Assembly (NCBI GenBank): GCA_913052475.1
Contig: CAJXEJ010000003.1
Location: 22,385-86,384 of the forward strand
Length of the DNA stretch: 64,000 bases
Source of the DNA: an uncultured Dehalococcoidia bacterium
GTDB taxonomy: Bacteria > Chloroflexota > Dehalococcoidia > Lucifugimonadales > Lucifugimonadaceae
Reading direction: 5' to 3'
Under the pieces are notes generated by a model. The model was not told the origin of the DNA. It worked only from the letters and a program-made list of their open reading frames with translations, and did no database searches. A program made the position numbers and the translations under genes. Below, piece by piece: positions 1-8,062 of the stretch. Position 1 is the stretch's first letter; each line of letters opens with the position of its first letter.

Positions 1-638
1 GTGTCGTTGTGGGAGTGGATGCCGATCACGGATTCGTCGTCAAGTTCTTCCTTGATTTGCTTGACAACCTCCGCCACTTCGCTCGGGAGCGTGCCGCCAT
101 TCGTGTCACATACGATGAGTCGCTCGGCGCCGGACTCCATTGCGACCCTTAGGGTTTGGATGGAGTATCCGGGGTTCATTTTGTAGCCGTCGAAGAAGTG
201 TTCGGCGTCGAAGAATACACGTCGCCCCTTTTCTTTCAGATATCGAACGGAATCGGCGATCATTGCAAGGTTTTCTTCGAGTGACGTCTCAAGGACTTCA
301 TGAACCTGGTATTCAGATGACTTTCCAACCAGTGTGAGTACTGGAGCGTCGGTGTCGAGCAGTGCCTTGAGCGTGGGATCGGAGTCGGCATCGATGTCGG
401 CGCGACGGGTATTGCCAAACGCGGCGATCTGGGCATGCTTCAGATCGAGTGACTGCACGCGCTGGAAGTACTCGTCATCCTTGGGATTTGCGCCGGCGTA
501 TCCACCTTCGATCACGTCGATTCCGAGTTGATCGAGACGCTCCGTAATAGCGAGCTTGTCCTCTACAGAAAGTGAAATACCTTCCTGCTGGGTTCCGTCA
601 CGAAGGGTCGTGTCGTACAGCTCAACTTTTTTTGTCAT
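1..638 (-). CDS. cimA: (R)-citramalate synthase, N-terminal part (runs off the left edge)
   Basis: About 212 residues of an HMGL-like TIM-barrel enzyme, read from ATG at 638. The start MTKKVELYDTTLRDGTQQEG holds the D-R pair that binds the metal and acyl-CoA in citramalate, isopropylmalate and homocitrate synthases. IGIHSHND near the window edge is the HxH metal motif. Citramalate synthase joins pyruvate and acetyl-CoA, the first step of the threonine-independent isoleucine route. The TTLRDGTQQEG form and the wording of the N-terminus fit the CimA group better than LeuA. The leader carries a T-box with an apparent AUC (Ile) specifier, which supports a role in isoleucine synthesis. The C-terminal regulatory domain lies outside the window, so LeuA-like function is not fully excluded. 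Confidence 0.85.
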   Translation of the reverse strand, partial: MTKKVELYDTTLRDGTQQEGISLSVEDKLAITERLDQLGIDVIEGGYAGANPKDDEYFQRVQSLDLKHAQIAAFGNTRRADIDADSDPTLKALLDTDAPVLTLVGKSSEYQVHEVLETSLEENLAMIADSVRYLKEKGRRVFFDAEHFFDGYKMNPGYSIQTLRVAMESGAERLIVCDTNGGTLPSEVAEVVKQIKEELDDESVIGIHSHND

Positions 639-725
639 GGCGCGCTCGAACTCCTAGTGTATGCGCTTGGCTATTCATTTTTTCTGAAATCGGTAGTGCC
701 TGTAATCCCGAACGATTTTAGCCAC

Positions 726-754
726 AAAAAAACCCATCCCGGTAAGGGACGGGT
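726..754 (-). terminator. T-box-controlled intrinsic terminator before cimA
   Basis: On the minus strand ACCCGTCCC and GGGATGGGT pair over nine positions (one G-U) around a five-base loop, followed by seven Ts. It lies directly 3' of the T-box sequence, so antiterminator and terminator can be mutually exclusive. Confidence 0.85.
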
Positions 755-1015
755 CGAAAGACTCGCGGTACCACCCTCGTTTTCCGATTCGCCGGAAGCT
801 GGTCGGAACACTCAGTAGGGCATAGTTGTTATGCCTCCGTGACTGATAACGGGTCACGAGCCCGATTGCACCTACTTGCTGAAGAAACACATCAAGCTTT
901 CAGACAACGACTCAGGAGTGATTTTCGGTCGGATTTCAGGTGCCCGCTCTCACCGTACCGGGCTCGCTCAACCGCGTAGTTCCGAACTACTCGTCTCCGT
1001 AGCGCAGAACCGAAA
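728..1015 (-). promoter_or_regulatory. T-box leader, probably tRNA-Ile responsive, upstream of cimA
   Basis: Read on the minus strand, positions 777-764 give AGGGTGGTACCGCG, the canonical T-box element whose UGGU bulge pairs with the ACCA end of uncharged tRNA. Upstream lies a stem I-like region with the GGAGACGAGTAG and GGTGAGAGC motifs common in these leaders. In the presumed specifier loop the minus strand reads GAAAATCACTCCTGAG. The triplet ATC (922-920) followed by A fits an Ile specifier, by analogy with known T-boxes where a purine and then CUC follow the codon. A terminator hairpin follows. Uncharged tRNA-Ile should stabilise the antiterminator and switch cimA on. The element class is clear. 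The specifier assignment is an inference by eye and the upstream boundary is approximate. Confidence 0.88.
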
Positions 1016-1189
1016 TTCTGCAACGCCTTACTCGCCAATGCTATCACCTACAGCCTCGAAACAAATAATCGTTGAACTTGCAAAGATTGGTTACGCAACT
1101 ACAAACCCTATTAGCAGGATCAGTCGATCATGCCTAAAATGTGCCGGTTATGGCCGTTATAAGTCACGGCTACCAGCTACTGAAGATGC

Positions 1190-1750
1190 TTGGAGCAATA
1201 TTTGAGCGAGTTCGAGCGCAACGATCTGGGATTGGTCGATTACATCCACTGTGAATCGATCGGTGAACCGGGCCAGCGCATGTTCAATATCATGGCACGC
1301 AGCGAACGTGGTGAAACTGTTGTCTGGATGGAAAAAGAGCAATTGTTTCAGGTAGGCGTGTCGCTTCGGCAGTTCCTCGTAACCCGAGAATCAGCTCCTG
1401 ATCCTGCGCCGTTCGATGTGCCTCCATTCGATTCACCTATGCCGATCCACGTCGAATTCAAGACGGGTGAAATGTCGCTTCGGCACGATCCCGCATCCGA
1501 TGTGTTCACACTTGTTGCCAGTGATATCCCGCAGGAGGAAACCGGTCCCGAACCATTAGCTGAAATAACATTCAGCTTCCAGCGTGATCAGGCGGAAGAA
1601 ATTTCCAAACGATCGCTGACTGTCGTCGCAGCGGGTCGTAAGGCGTGCCCACTTTGCGAAGCACCACTGAATCCCGGTGAGAACCACTTCTGTGCGAAGG
1701 TAAACGGTTACAACCCAACTGAAAACCCGATGGACGCTGAGCATTCGTGA
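1190..1750 (+). CDS. DUF3090 family protein
   Basis: A 186-residue protein matching the DUF3090 pattern: an N-terminal beta-rich part that includes GEPGQRMFNIMARSERGE, then EKEQLFQVGVSLRQFL. It ends in a Cys pair module (CPLCEAPLNPGENHFC) resembling a small zinc knuckle. Its function is unknown in all organisms I know. The next gene is SCO1664-like and overlaps it by four bases, an arrangement well known from actinobacteria, where the pair often sits near mycothiol genes. The start used is TTG at 1190; a second TTG at 1202 is possible and no strong ribosome binding site decides between them. The family call is confident; the role is open. Confidence 0.8.
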   Translation: MEQYLSEFERNDLGLVDYIHCESIGEPGQRMFNIMARSERGETVVWMEKEQLFQVGVSLRQFLVTRESAPDPAPFDVPPFDSPMPIHVEFKTGEMSLRHDPASDVFTLVASDIPQEETGPEPLAEITFSFQRDQAEEISKRSLTVVAAGRKACPLCEAPLNPGENHFCAKVNGYNPTENPMDAEHS

Positions 1751-2580
1751 GTACCGAATCGTCTGAAGAGCAGGGCGCTGAAACGGCTGCTGGAAACGTT
1801 TTACTCCAGCGACTTTCGGAATGGCCGATAACCGGGATTTGCCTGCATCCAGACGGTTCGAACTACGTTTTTGTTGTTCGCTTGACCGATCCCGAGAAGT
1901 ACGACGAAGCTGATTCAGGGGACGAAGAATCCGAATCAGGATCGGAAATCGATGAATCGGCTTCGATTTATGGCATATATAAGCCCAAATCTGGCGAACG
2001 GCCGCTGCGGGATTTTCCAGGTGGGACTCTGCACTACCGGGAACGTGCGGCGTACCTAGTGTCGCAAGAACTCGGGTGGCCACGCATCCCGCCAACCGTG
2101 ATTCGATCAGGCCCGCACGGTGAAGGTAGTGTGCAGTTGTTCATCGATACAGCGGCAAAGTCTGACGAGGACGAGCCAGATAATTTTTTCTCTTTACGAG
2201 AAGACCGGCTTGACGACTTTCGAGATATGGCGATGTTCGATGCGCTTGTTCACAACGCCGATCGCAAGGGCGGATCGTGCATCGTTTCAGACGATGGACA
2301 CCTGTGGGCGATCGACCACGGGCTTACGTTCAATCAGTTGGCTCATCGAAGAACCGTGATGTTCGAATTCAACGGTACCGAATATCCCACCGAGTTGCTT
2401 TTAGACGTGGAGGCCTTGGTTGTTGTTGTTGAGTCGGAATCTGTGTTGCGGCGCGAGTTGCTTTCATTGCTGGATATCTCGGAAGTGGACGAATTAGTGA
2501 CACGCGCCAGAAAGATGGTTGAGGTTCGAAGTTATCCTGTGCTCGATCCTGATCGCAATGTTCCCTGGCCAATGGTCTGA
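1747..2580 (+). CDS. SCO1664 family protein (PI3/4-kinase-like / HipA-like fold)
   Basis: A 277-residue protein of the SCO1664 family, which is distantly related to phosphatidylinositol 3/4-kinase and HipA-like kinases. Visible kinase-like elements are IYKPKSGERPLRDFPGGTL (lysine of the nucleotide site), MAMFDALVHNADRKGGSCI (the DxxxxNxDR catalytic-loop style motif) and LWAIDHGLTF (metal-binding D). An acidic insertion follows residue 50. GTG at 1747 overlaps the upstream stop as GTGA, which implies translational coupling with the DUF3090 gene. Substrate and physiological role are unknown. Actinobacterial relatives also carry a phosphomutase-like partner, which is not adjacent here. Confidence 0.82.
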   Translation: MSTESSEEQGAETAAGNVLLQRLSEWPITGICLHPDGSNYVFVVRLTDPEKYDEADSGDEESESGSEIDESASIYGIYKPKSGERPLRDFPGGTLHYRERAAYLVSQELGWPRIPPTVIRSGPHGEGSVQLFIDTAAKSDEDEPDNFFSLREDRLDDFRDMAMFDALVHNADRKGGSCIVSDDGHLWAIDHGLTFNQLAHRRTVMFEFNGTEYPTELLLDVEALVVVVESESVLRRELLSLLDISEVDELVTRARKMVEVRSYPVLDPDRNVPWPMV

Positions 2581-2604
2581 ATAGCCGAGATACCTGATAA
2601 CAAC

Positions 2605-3795
2605 ATGACCCTGTCACTCTCAAAAAAAGAAGCAAAGCGAATCGCCATACGCGCACAGGGGCTTTCGGGCCAACGACCTACAAAACAGATCGAAATCGAT
2701 GATGTGCATAGGTCGATTCGAGCTATGGGGCTACTTCAGATCGACTCGGTTAATGTTTGCGTGCGATCGCACTACATGCCGTTGTTTTCTCGATTAGGTG
2801 TCTACGATCAGGATCTTCTCGATCGGCTGGCATACGAGGAGAAAGCCGTATTCGAAACGTGGGCACATGCTGCCTGTTTCGTACCGGTTGAAGATCATCG
2901 ACTGTTCCGACAGAGGATGGCAGCGCATGTTCCCCGGAACCGTACTGCTCGACTGATGGAGGAGCGACCAGGTTATCTGGAAGAAGTATTGGAACAGGTA
3001 CGTGTTCGTGGTGAACTGACGGCTTCAGACGTCGACGGTGCAGGAAAACGGAGCGGTTCCTGGTGGAGCTACACGTCGGGCAAGATCGCCATGGAGTGGC
3101 ATTTCTCGACCGGAAAACTATCGGTTGGTAACCGTAAGAACTTCGCTCGGTATTACGATCTCACTGAGCGAGTAGTTGCCGAGGAGCATTTGAACGACTC
3201 AACTCCTACCACGGAGGAGGCGCACCGGGAGATGATGCGGTTGGCTGTACAGGCTCACGGTATCGGTACAGTCGAAGATATTGCTGACTACTACCACCTG
3301 AGGAACGGACAGGCTGAGGCGCGCCTCGATGAGTTGGTGGAGAGCGAAGATGTTCAGTTGGTGAGTGTCGAGGGCTGGGATGAGCCGACGTTCGCTCCGC
3401 CTACGATTGAGTCGACCGAGCCTACGTCAGCACGGGCTCTACTGACACCGTTTGATCCGCTGGTCTGGAATCGAGATCGCATCGAACGAATCTTCGATTT
3501 CTTCTATCGAATCGAAATTTACGTCCCCGAGAAAAAACGGCAATACGGGTATTACGTTTATCCGTTTGTTCTGGGTGAGGATCTGGTCGCTCGGCTCGAT
3601 CTGAAAGCTGACCGCCAGAAGAGCGTACTTCGTGTGAAAGGCGCGTTTGCCCAGACCGGACATGATCACGAATACGTCGCAGCGAATCTCGCCGATGAGT
3701 TACGCCTAATGGCCGAATGGCTTGGCCTGAAGCGAGTTGTCGCCGGACGCAAAGGCGATCTGATTCCGGCGTTGAGAGCCGCGTTAAGACGCTAA
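2605..3795 (+). CDS. YcaQ/AlkZ-family winged-helix DNA glycosylase
   Basis: A 396-residue protein of the HTH_42 / AlkZ-like family, tandem winged-helix enzymes that unhook interstrand DNA crosslinks or excise bulky N-alkyl bases. In this family the catalytic motif is Q-hydrophobic-Q in the AlkZ group and Q-hydrophobic-D in the YcaQ group. Here MGLLQIDSVNV gives Gln45-Ile46-Asp47, so it belongs with the YcaQ-like group. Other family landmarks are HAACFVPVEDHRLFR and LLTPFDPLVWNRDR. The length is normal for the family. It starts at ATG 2605, 24 bases after the SCO1664-like gene, so the three genes may be one transcription unit. The family assignment is secure; the exact lesion is not predictable. 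Confidence 0.88.
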   Translation: MTLSLSKKEAKRIAIRAQGLSGQRPTKQIEIDDVHRSIRAMGLLQIDSVNVCVRSHYMPLFSRLGVYDQDLLDRLAYEEKAVFETWAHAACFVPVEDHRLFRQRMAAHVPRNRTARLMEERPGYLEEVLEQVRVRGELTASDVDGAGKRSGSWWSYTSGKIAMEWHFSTGKLSVGNRKNFARYYDLTERVVAEEHLNDSTPTTEEAHREMMRLAVQAHGIGTVEDIADYYHLRNGQAEARLDELVESEDVQLVSVEGWDEPTFAPPTIESTEPTSARALLTPFDPLVWNRDRIERIFDFFYRIEIYVPEKKRQYGYYVYPFVLGEDLVARLDLKADRQKSVLRVKGAFAQTGHDHEYVAANLADELRLMAEWLGLKRVVAGRKGDLIPALRAALRR

Positions 3796-3811
3796 CCTCC
3801 CTCCAGATACA

Positions 3812-4549
3812 TTACGCAAACATGTTATTGGGGTCGGTCCAGACGTTTAGGTCGACTTCGTTCGCCATTTGCTCGAAAGCCTCGATTGTGTATTTGTGAG
3901 AGTACTCGGTGAGAACCGATTCGTTTTCTTCGAATTCGAACGAGTATTTGCAGACGTTCACCGGTTGTCGTTCAGTCGATATCAAGTGCATTTCTATACA
4001 GCAGAGATCGTCGTTGAAGATCGCCTCTTAACAGAATTTACCGAGATCGAAGCCACCGTCTAGTTCGTCATTGATCCGCTTGAGTACGTTCAGATTGAAC
4101 TGTGCCGTTACACCCTTCGAATCGTTGTACCCGGCATGAAGTACGTCGCGATTCTTATCGAAGTCGGCTATTACTGGCATCACTTCGATATCGAGGAACT
4201 CTGTTTGAAGAGAATGATCAACCTGCGACAGGTAGTCGCCAGAAATATTGATTGGAACGTAGCCTGCGGGGCGAATTAGATTTCGAAACAGTAGACAAGT
4301 CTTGAGCGAACTACCGCTGCCATATTCAACCAAAAGGGCGTCAGGACCGATCCCTCCAGCGATTTCGGCAACACACTCCCGCATCAGCGAGCTTTCAGTC
4401 CGAGTTACGTAGTATTCATTCAGATCGCAGATATCGTCGAGCAGCTCCGCCCCACGCTCGTCGTAAAAGTACTTGCCGGAAGTGTTTTCTGGTTCTGTGA
4501 AAGTCCGGCTGGCTGAGTGTAGTTCGTAACTTGCTTGGTGTTTAGCCAA
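3812..4549 (-). pseudogene. egtD: egtD-like histidine N-alpha-methyltransferase, broken
   Basis: The minus strand encodes recognisable EgtD pieces: KYFYDERGAELLDDI, NEYYVTRTESSLM, the SAM-binding VEYGSGSSLKT, YVPINISGDYL, then YNDSKGVTAQFNLNVLKRI and GGFDLGKF. Two lesions are visible. The stretch between VIADFDKN and RDVLHAGYND lacks the segment that holds FFPGSTIGNF and the following helices in intact EgtD, a loss of several dozen residues. An in-frame TAA (4028-4030) then interrupts the tail, which continues in the same frame as EAIFNDDLCCIEMHLIST to a stop at 3812. No good ATG starts the frame; TTG at 4549 is a guess. EgtD trimethylates histidine in ergothioneine synthesis, and this copy should be inactive. 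The start and deletion edges are approximate. Confidence 0.85.
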
Positions 4550-4592
4550 AACATGACAGCGTTTGGGCCACGATTACTGCGGACGATTGCTC

Positions 4593-5540
4593 CTAGCTGA
4601 ACCAAGATTTGATCTTGTAGATCAGGGAGTGCGCCTCAGGTTTCACATTCGCTGCAATGAAATCGACCGTTTCTGGGGCGCCACTTAGGACGAGTCCCCT
4701 CCATTTTCGGATACGGTGATAAGTCGCAGAGTCGTTCGCGTAATTTCGCCCCCAACCGTGGAATTCTTCGAAACGACCCTTGTTGCCTAATCTGAGAACC
4801 TTGCCGCCTGCCTCTTTTGTGAGGAGACTACCAGCGGCAAAGTCCCATGAGTATGCGAAACCCGTGATGGAGTACTGCATCGTTCCTCGTGCCACCATGA
4901 ACTGTTCGTAACATGAACTGCCGCCGTCGCGGATTTCACCAAGATTTCCTTCCAGAGGCTTTTCGATTGCGAAGACTCGACGGAACCATCTGGGGACCGC
5001 CGAATGTGCTCCGGCGACGGGAGCACCCGTATCGCTGGCAGGACGAACATTCATCTTCGAATCGCTTATCCACGTACCGTGCCCTCGGCGGGCGTGCATT
5101 AAGAGATAGCCATCGTCGTTCGACCACGGGATCCACATTGCTGCTGCGACCGGGACGCCTCGATACAGTGCCGCTACCGAAACGGCGAAAATAAGCGATG
5201 AATTCACGAAATTGGTCGTTCCATCGATCGGATCGACCACCCACAGCCAATCTGCAGCTGCGGGTTCTTCTTCTGGCGGATCTTCCTCACCGAGCAGCAT
5301 GTGGTCGGGACAGGTTTCCGCCATGATGCCTGCGATTAGCTGCTGGCTTGCTATGTCGACATCGGTGACGAGGTCCTTCCCGGGTTTATCTCCTTTGTTC
5401 GAGATCTCAAGGATTTTGCCAAACCGGCTTGCAACGAACGCCCCGGCTTCCTGAGCGGCGCGTATTACCGATTGTTCGACCTGTTCTAGCACTGAATCAG
5501 AAATCGTTCGTTGCTGATCTTGCGGCGGCGATTCGGTCAA
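4593..5540 (-). CDS. Inositol monophosphatase family protein
   Basis: A 315-residue protein of the lithium-sensitive phosphomonoesterase family (IMPase, FBPase, CysQ). All metal-site motifs are present: GEED (84-87), WVVDPIDGTTNF with Asp103 and Asp106, and YSWDFAAG near the C-terminus. Family members hydrolyse inositol 1-phosphate, histidinol phosphate, PAP or sugar bisphosphates in a Mg-dependent way. The protein is about 45 residues longer than typical SuhB, with extra C-terminal sequence ending ISKIKSWFS-like (IYKIKSWFS). Its substrate cannot be told. A HisN-type histidinol-phosphate role is conceivable because the his operon in this window shows no clear phosphatase. It reads towards the dead egtD and away from htpX. 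Confidence 0.85.
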   Translation of the reverse strand: MTESPPQDQQRTISDSVLEQVEQSVIRAAQEAGAFVASRFGKILEISNKGDKPGKDLVTDVDIASQQLIAGIMAETCPDHMLLGEEDPPEEEPAAADWLWVVDPIDGTTNFVNSSLIFAVSVAALYRGVPVAAAMWIPWSNDDGYLLMHARRGHGTWISDSKMNVRPASDTGAPVAGAHSAVPRWFRRVFAIEKPLEGNLGEIRDGGSSCYEQFMVARGTMQYSITGFAYSWDFAAGSLLTKEAGGKVLRLGNKGRFEEFHGWGRNYANDSATYHRIRKWRGLVLSGAPETVDFIAANVKPEAHSLIYKIKSWFS

Positions 5541-5686
5541 TCTGTTGCGACTCCAACTCCGTAGTACCGGTAATAACTATTTGTTTAGCCGGTCGTATCG
5601 AGCAGCTGAGAGCACGAGAATCTCAAGAAATTATCTCACCATCACCCGACACTGCGGTAAGATTCTACGTGCAAGTTCGTGTGTGA

Positions 5687-6646
5687 ATGCGCAGGAACGA
5701 TTTGCTGCGCTTTGAGGTAATGATTTTGTCTTCGACAACAACTCGAAAATTCCATAAAGATCGCGGTTTGGTAACGCGCATGTACTTCACGATGTTCATG
5801 CTCGGATTCCTTTACGCGATATTCGCCCTTTTTCTTTATGCCGCCGGTACAGCGATGATCTTCATTGCTCCGATTGTCGGCATCATGGTTGCGGTTCAGT
5901 ACTTCATGTCGGACAGGCTCATCCTGATGTCGACAGGTGCAAAACAAGTTTCGTCAGAACAGAATCCGGAACTTCATCGGATGGTCAAAACTCTTGCCGA
6001 CCGCTATGAAATTCCGATACCAAAGGTTGCGATTATCGATACCGCCATCCCCAATGCATTCGCTACAGGCCGGAACCCGAAGAACGCTCTAGTTGCCGTT
6101 ACGACGGGAATCCAGAAGCGACTTACTGAACGGGAATTGCAGGCCGTAATTGGCCACGAACTTGCGCACGTTGCGAATCGAGATATGCGAGTTCTGGCAA
6201 TAGCCAACTTTCTCGTCACACTCACCAGCTTCCTGATGACTATGCTTTTCTGGAACATGCTTTTCGGTGGCATGGGCGGCCGCCGGAACAATAACGGTGG
6301 CGGCGTGATGATGGTTTATCTCGTCACGATCATCGTGTATTTCATTGGACAGCTACTTGTTCTGGCACTGACTCGTTATCGTGAGTACGGTGCCGACCAT
6401 ACGGGCGCTGAAATATCGGGTGATCCTGGTGCGCTAGCTGATGCACTCGAGAAGATCAGCGGCACAGTAAATACGATTCCTGACAAAGACCTTCGAAAGC
6501 TCCAGACCGCGAACGCTTTCCTCGTCATCCCAGCGGCATTGAAGGGTGAAGGCTCGATGAATCTGTTCTCGACTCACCCGCCACTTGAAGAGCGAATCAG
6601 GCGTCTTCGTGAACTTGAACAGCGTATGCGCTACGGGTTGCGATAG
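5687..6646 (+). CDS. htpX: HtpX-family membrane zinc metalloprotease
   Basis: A peptidase M48 protein of 319 residues. It has N-terminal membrane segments (MYFTMFMLGFLYAIFALFLY and a second hydrophobic hairpin), the HELAHVANRD zinc motif near residue 157, another membrane pair after it, and the third zinc ligand in REYGADHTGAE. HtpX-type proteases degrade misfolded membrane proteins facing the cytoplasm. The start is uncertain: ATG 5687 gives this length, while ATG at 5720 is preceded closely by GAGG and would give a protein 11 residues shorter. The downstream pspAB gene begins two bases after the stop, so the two are co-transcribed, as in actinobacteria where this pair belongs to the PspA envelope-stress system. 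Confidence 0.92.
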   Translation: MRRNDLLRFEVMILSSTTTRKFHKDRGLVTRMYFTMFMLGFLYAIFALFLYAAGTAMIFIAPIVGIMVAVQYFMSDRLILMSTGAKQVSSEQNPELHRMVKTLADRYEIPIPKVAIIDTAIPNAFATGRNPKNALVAVTTGIQKRLTERELQAVIGHELAHVANRDMRVLAIANFLVTLTSFLMTMLFWNMLFGGMGGRRNNNGGGVMMVYLVTIIVYFIGQLLVLALTRYREYGADHTGAEISGDPGALADALEKISGTVNTIPDKDLRKLQTANAFLVIPAALKGEGSMNLFSTHPPLEERIRRLRELEQRMRYGLR

Positions 6647-6648
6647 GT

Positions 6649-7245
6649 ATGGGTTGGTTTAGTGGTAGCAAGACTCCGAAGAACGATTGGTCGGCAATGT
6701 CGACTGTTATCAATACCGAAGCAAAGCTCCAGTCTCTCGGTGGAATCACACCTTCGCGGCGTGCCGGGGTGATTTACCGGAACGACGAAGAGATTCCTTT
6801 CATGAAGGAAATCAAATCCGAGCTAAATTCGGTGTTGTACATTGGGGATGGCGCTACCAAAACGGCGTTCGAGATCGAAGACGACGACCGCGGAATGCGC
6901 TGGATCGTTCTCGAGGACGGAAATTTTGGTGATCTTGTGTCGAGCGTATATACGGTCGGCAATGCAATCGGTATGAACGAAGGATCTGACAATCTCCTCG
7001 CTGCCGTGTTCGAGCTGTATTTTACCGGGACCGTTGAAGACAACACGTATCGATCAGGTTTACGAACTTACTGGATCTACCGATACGATCGAAAAGCGTT
7101 CTACCCGTTTGTCCCAACAGGCGAGAGTGAGGGTGAGCGAGACCGTCAGACCGAGGCTCGACTGGGACAGGATCTCCGGAAACACGGCCTCACCATCGAG
7201 AAATCTCTCACCGAATGGATGGGGCTCTGGGGCATACCTTTTTAG
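6649..7245 (+). CDS. pspAB: PspA-associated protein PspAB
   Basis: A 198-residue soluble protein. The central YWIYRYDRKAFYPFVPTGE and the C-terminal EWMGLWGIPF match the actinobacterial PspAB family (YLYKRGTFYPFAPTG and ...WGAPG). PspAB has no assigned biochemical activity; it is named for its genetic link with PspA and HtpX. Here it follows htpX by two bases, reproducing the conserved pair, although no pspA gene lies in the window. No membrane segment is visible. The likely role, inferred from context, is modulation of the membrane-stress response together with HtpX. Confidence 0.78.
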   Translation: MGWFSGSKTPKNDWSAMSTVINTEAKLQSLGGITPSRRAGVIYRNDEEIPFMKEIKSELNSVLYIGDGATKTAFEIEDDDRGMRWIVLEDGNFGDLVSSVYTVGNAIGMNEGSDNLLAAVFELYFTGTVEDNTYRSGLRTYWIYRYDRKAFYPFVPTGESEGERDRQTEARLGQDLRKHGLTIEKSLTEWMGLWGIPF

Positions 7246-7301
7246 CGTGTTTTTTTTCGAGCTTGATCGGTTCATTCAGCCAGATTGATCGATGACGTCC
7301 A

Positions 7302-7907
7302 ATGACTAATCAGCCGCGCGTTGCTCTGCTTGTGCCTGCAGGTGAAAACGAACAGCCGTTTGCTGACGCGATCCAGCACGGTGCTGGCGAAGCCATTCTG
7401 TGTTCACTGGCCGATAACCTTCCGCAATCGATCGGTGGACTGCTCATTGCGGGTGAGGGTGCATTCGAATCATCTGAGAAGATTCCTGTTGCCCTCGTGC
7501 AGGCAATTGAGGGTGGATTTCCGGTTCTTGGCATTGGCTGGGGCATGCACGCCCTGAACGTAGCTCTGGGTGGTCAACCACCGATTGAAATTGAAGGACA
7601 CGGCGATCCGGCAGGCGAACCGGTCAAACACCCGCTCTTTATGGCACCCGGTGGCAAAACTGGCTACACCATCGCCGGATCAGGGTGGGTAACGGTTCCT
7701 TCTGCTCATACACATGGACTGTTGCCTGCTCAGGTGGCAGACGGTCTGCTCTCATCGGTATATGCCGCAGATCAGGTCGTTGAGGCGATAGAAAAACCGG
7801 GTCGTGAATGGTTGATCGGTGTCCAGTGGCCTGCTCACATGCCCGACCGTACCCCGAAAGGGTTCGATAGCCTGCTACTCGCTCTCGTTGAGCGTAGCGA
7901 GCAATAA
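7302..7907 (+). CDS. Class I glutamine amidotransferase-like protein without catalytic residues
   Basis: A 201-residue protein with the flavodoxin-like GATase1 / peptidase C26 outline: IGGLLIAGEGAFE, then FPVLGIGWGMHALNVALGG, then AHTHGLLPAQVADGLL and WLIGVQWPAHMP. In active relatives the elbow reads GI-C-RG and the C-terminal dyad reads GVQWHPE. Here the elbow is Gly77-Ile78-Gly79-Trp80-Gly81 with no cysteine, and HPE has become PAH. Hydrolysis by the usual Cys-His-Glu triad is therefore not possible. The reading frame is intact and long, so it may be a non-catalytic binding protein rather than a pseudogene. It lies just upstream of gyrA on the same strand. Start ATG 7302. Confidence 0.75.
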   Translation: MTNQPRVALLVPAGENEQPFADAIQHGAGEAILCSLADNLPQSIGGLLIAGEGAFESSEKIPVALVQAIEGGFPVLGIGWGMHALNVALGGQPPIEIEGHGDPAGEPVKHPLFMAPGGKTGYTIAGSGWVTVPSAHTHGLLPAQVADGLLSSVYAADQVVEAIEKPGREWLIGVQWPAHMPDRTPKGFDSLLLALVERSEQ

Positions 7908-7927
7908 CGCCGCTTTTCGGTAAACCT

Positions 7928-7962
7928 CGCGCACGCGGGCGCGTGTGTTGCGCGTGCGTGTG
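7928..7962. repeat. GC-rich hairpin between the amidotransferase-like gene and gyrA
   Basis: CGCACGCG (7930-7937) and CGCGTGCG (7951-7958) form a perfect eight-base inverted repeat around a 13-base loop. No T-run follows, so it is not a standard intrinsic terminator. It could be a transcript-end hairpin or a supercoiling-sensitive element upstream of gyrA. Confidence 0.5.
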
Positions 7963-8062
7963 GGAAAGCCTAATGTTGAATCATTAAATTCCGTGTTGCG
8001 CTCCAATTTGGCGTCTCACCAAGCCTATACGGGCTCACACCAATCTTTAGTCGGAGAGTTTT

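Noticed and set aside
675-1205. Open frames across the cimA leader as possible genes
   Set aside because: They overlap the T-box, whose conserved elements explain the sequence better; the translations are not protein-like.
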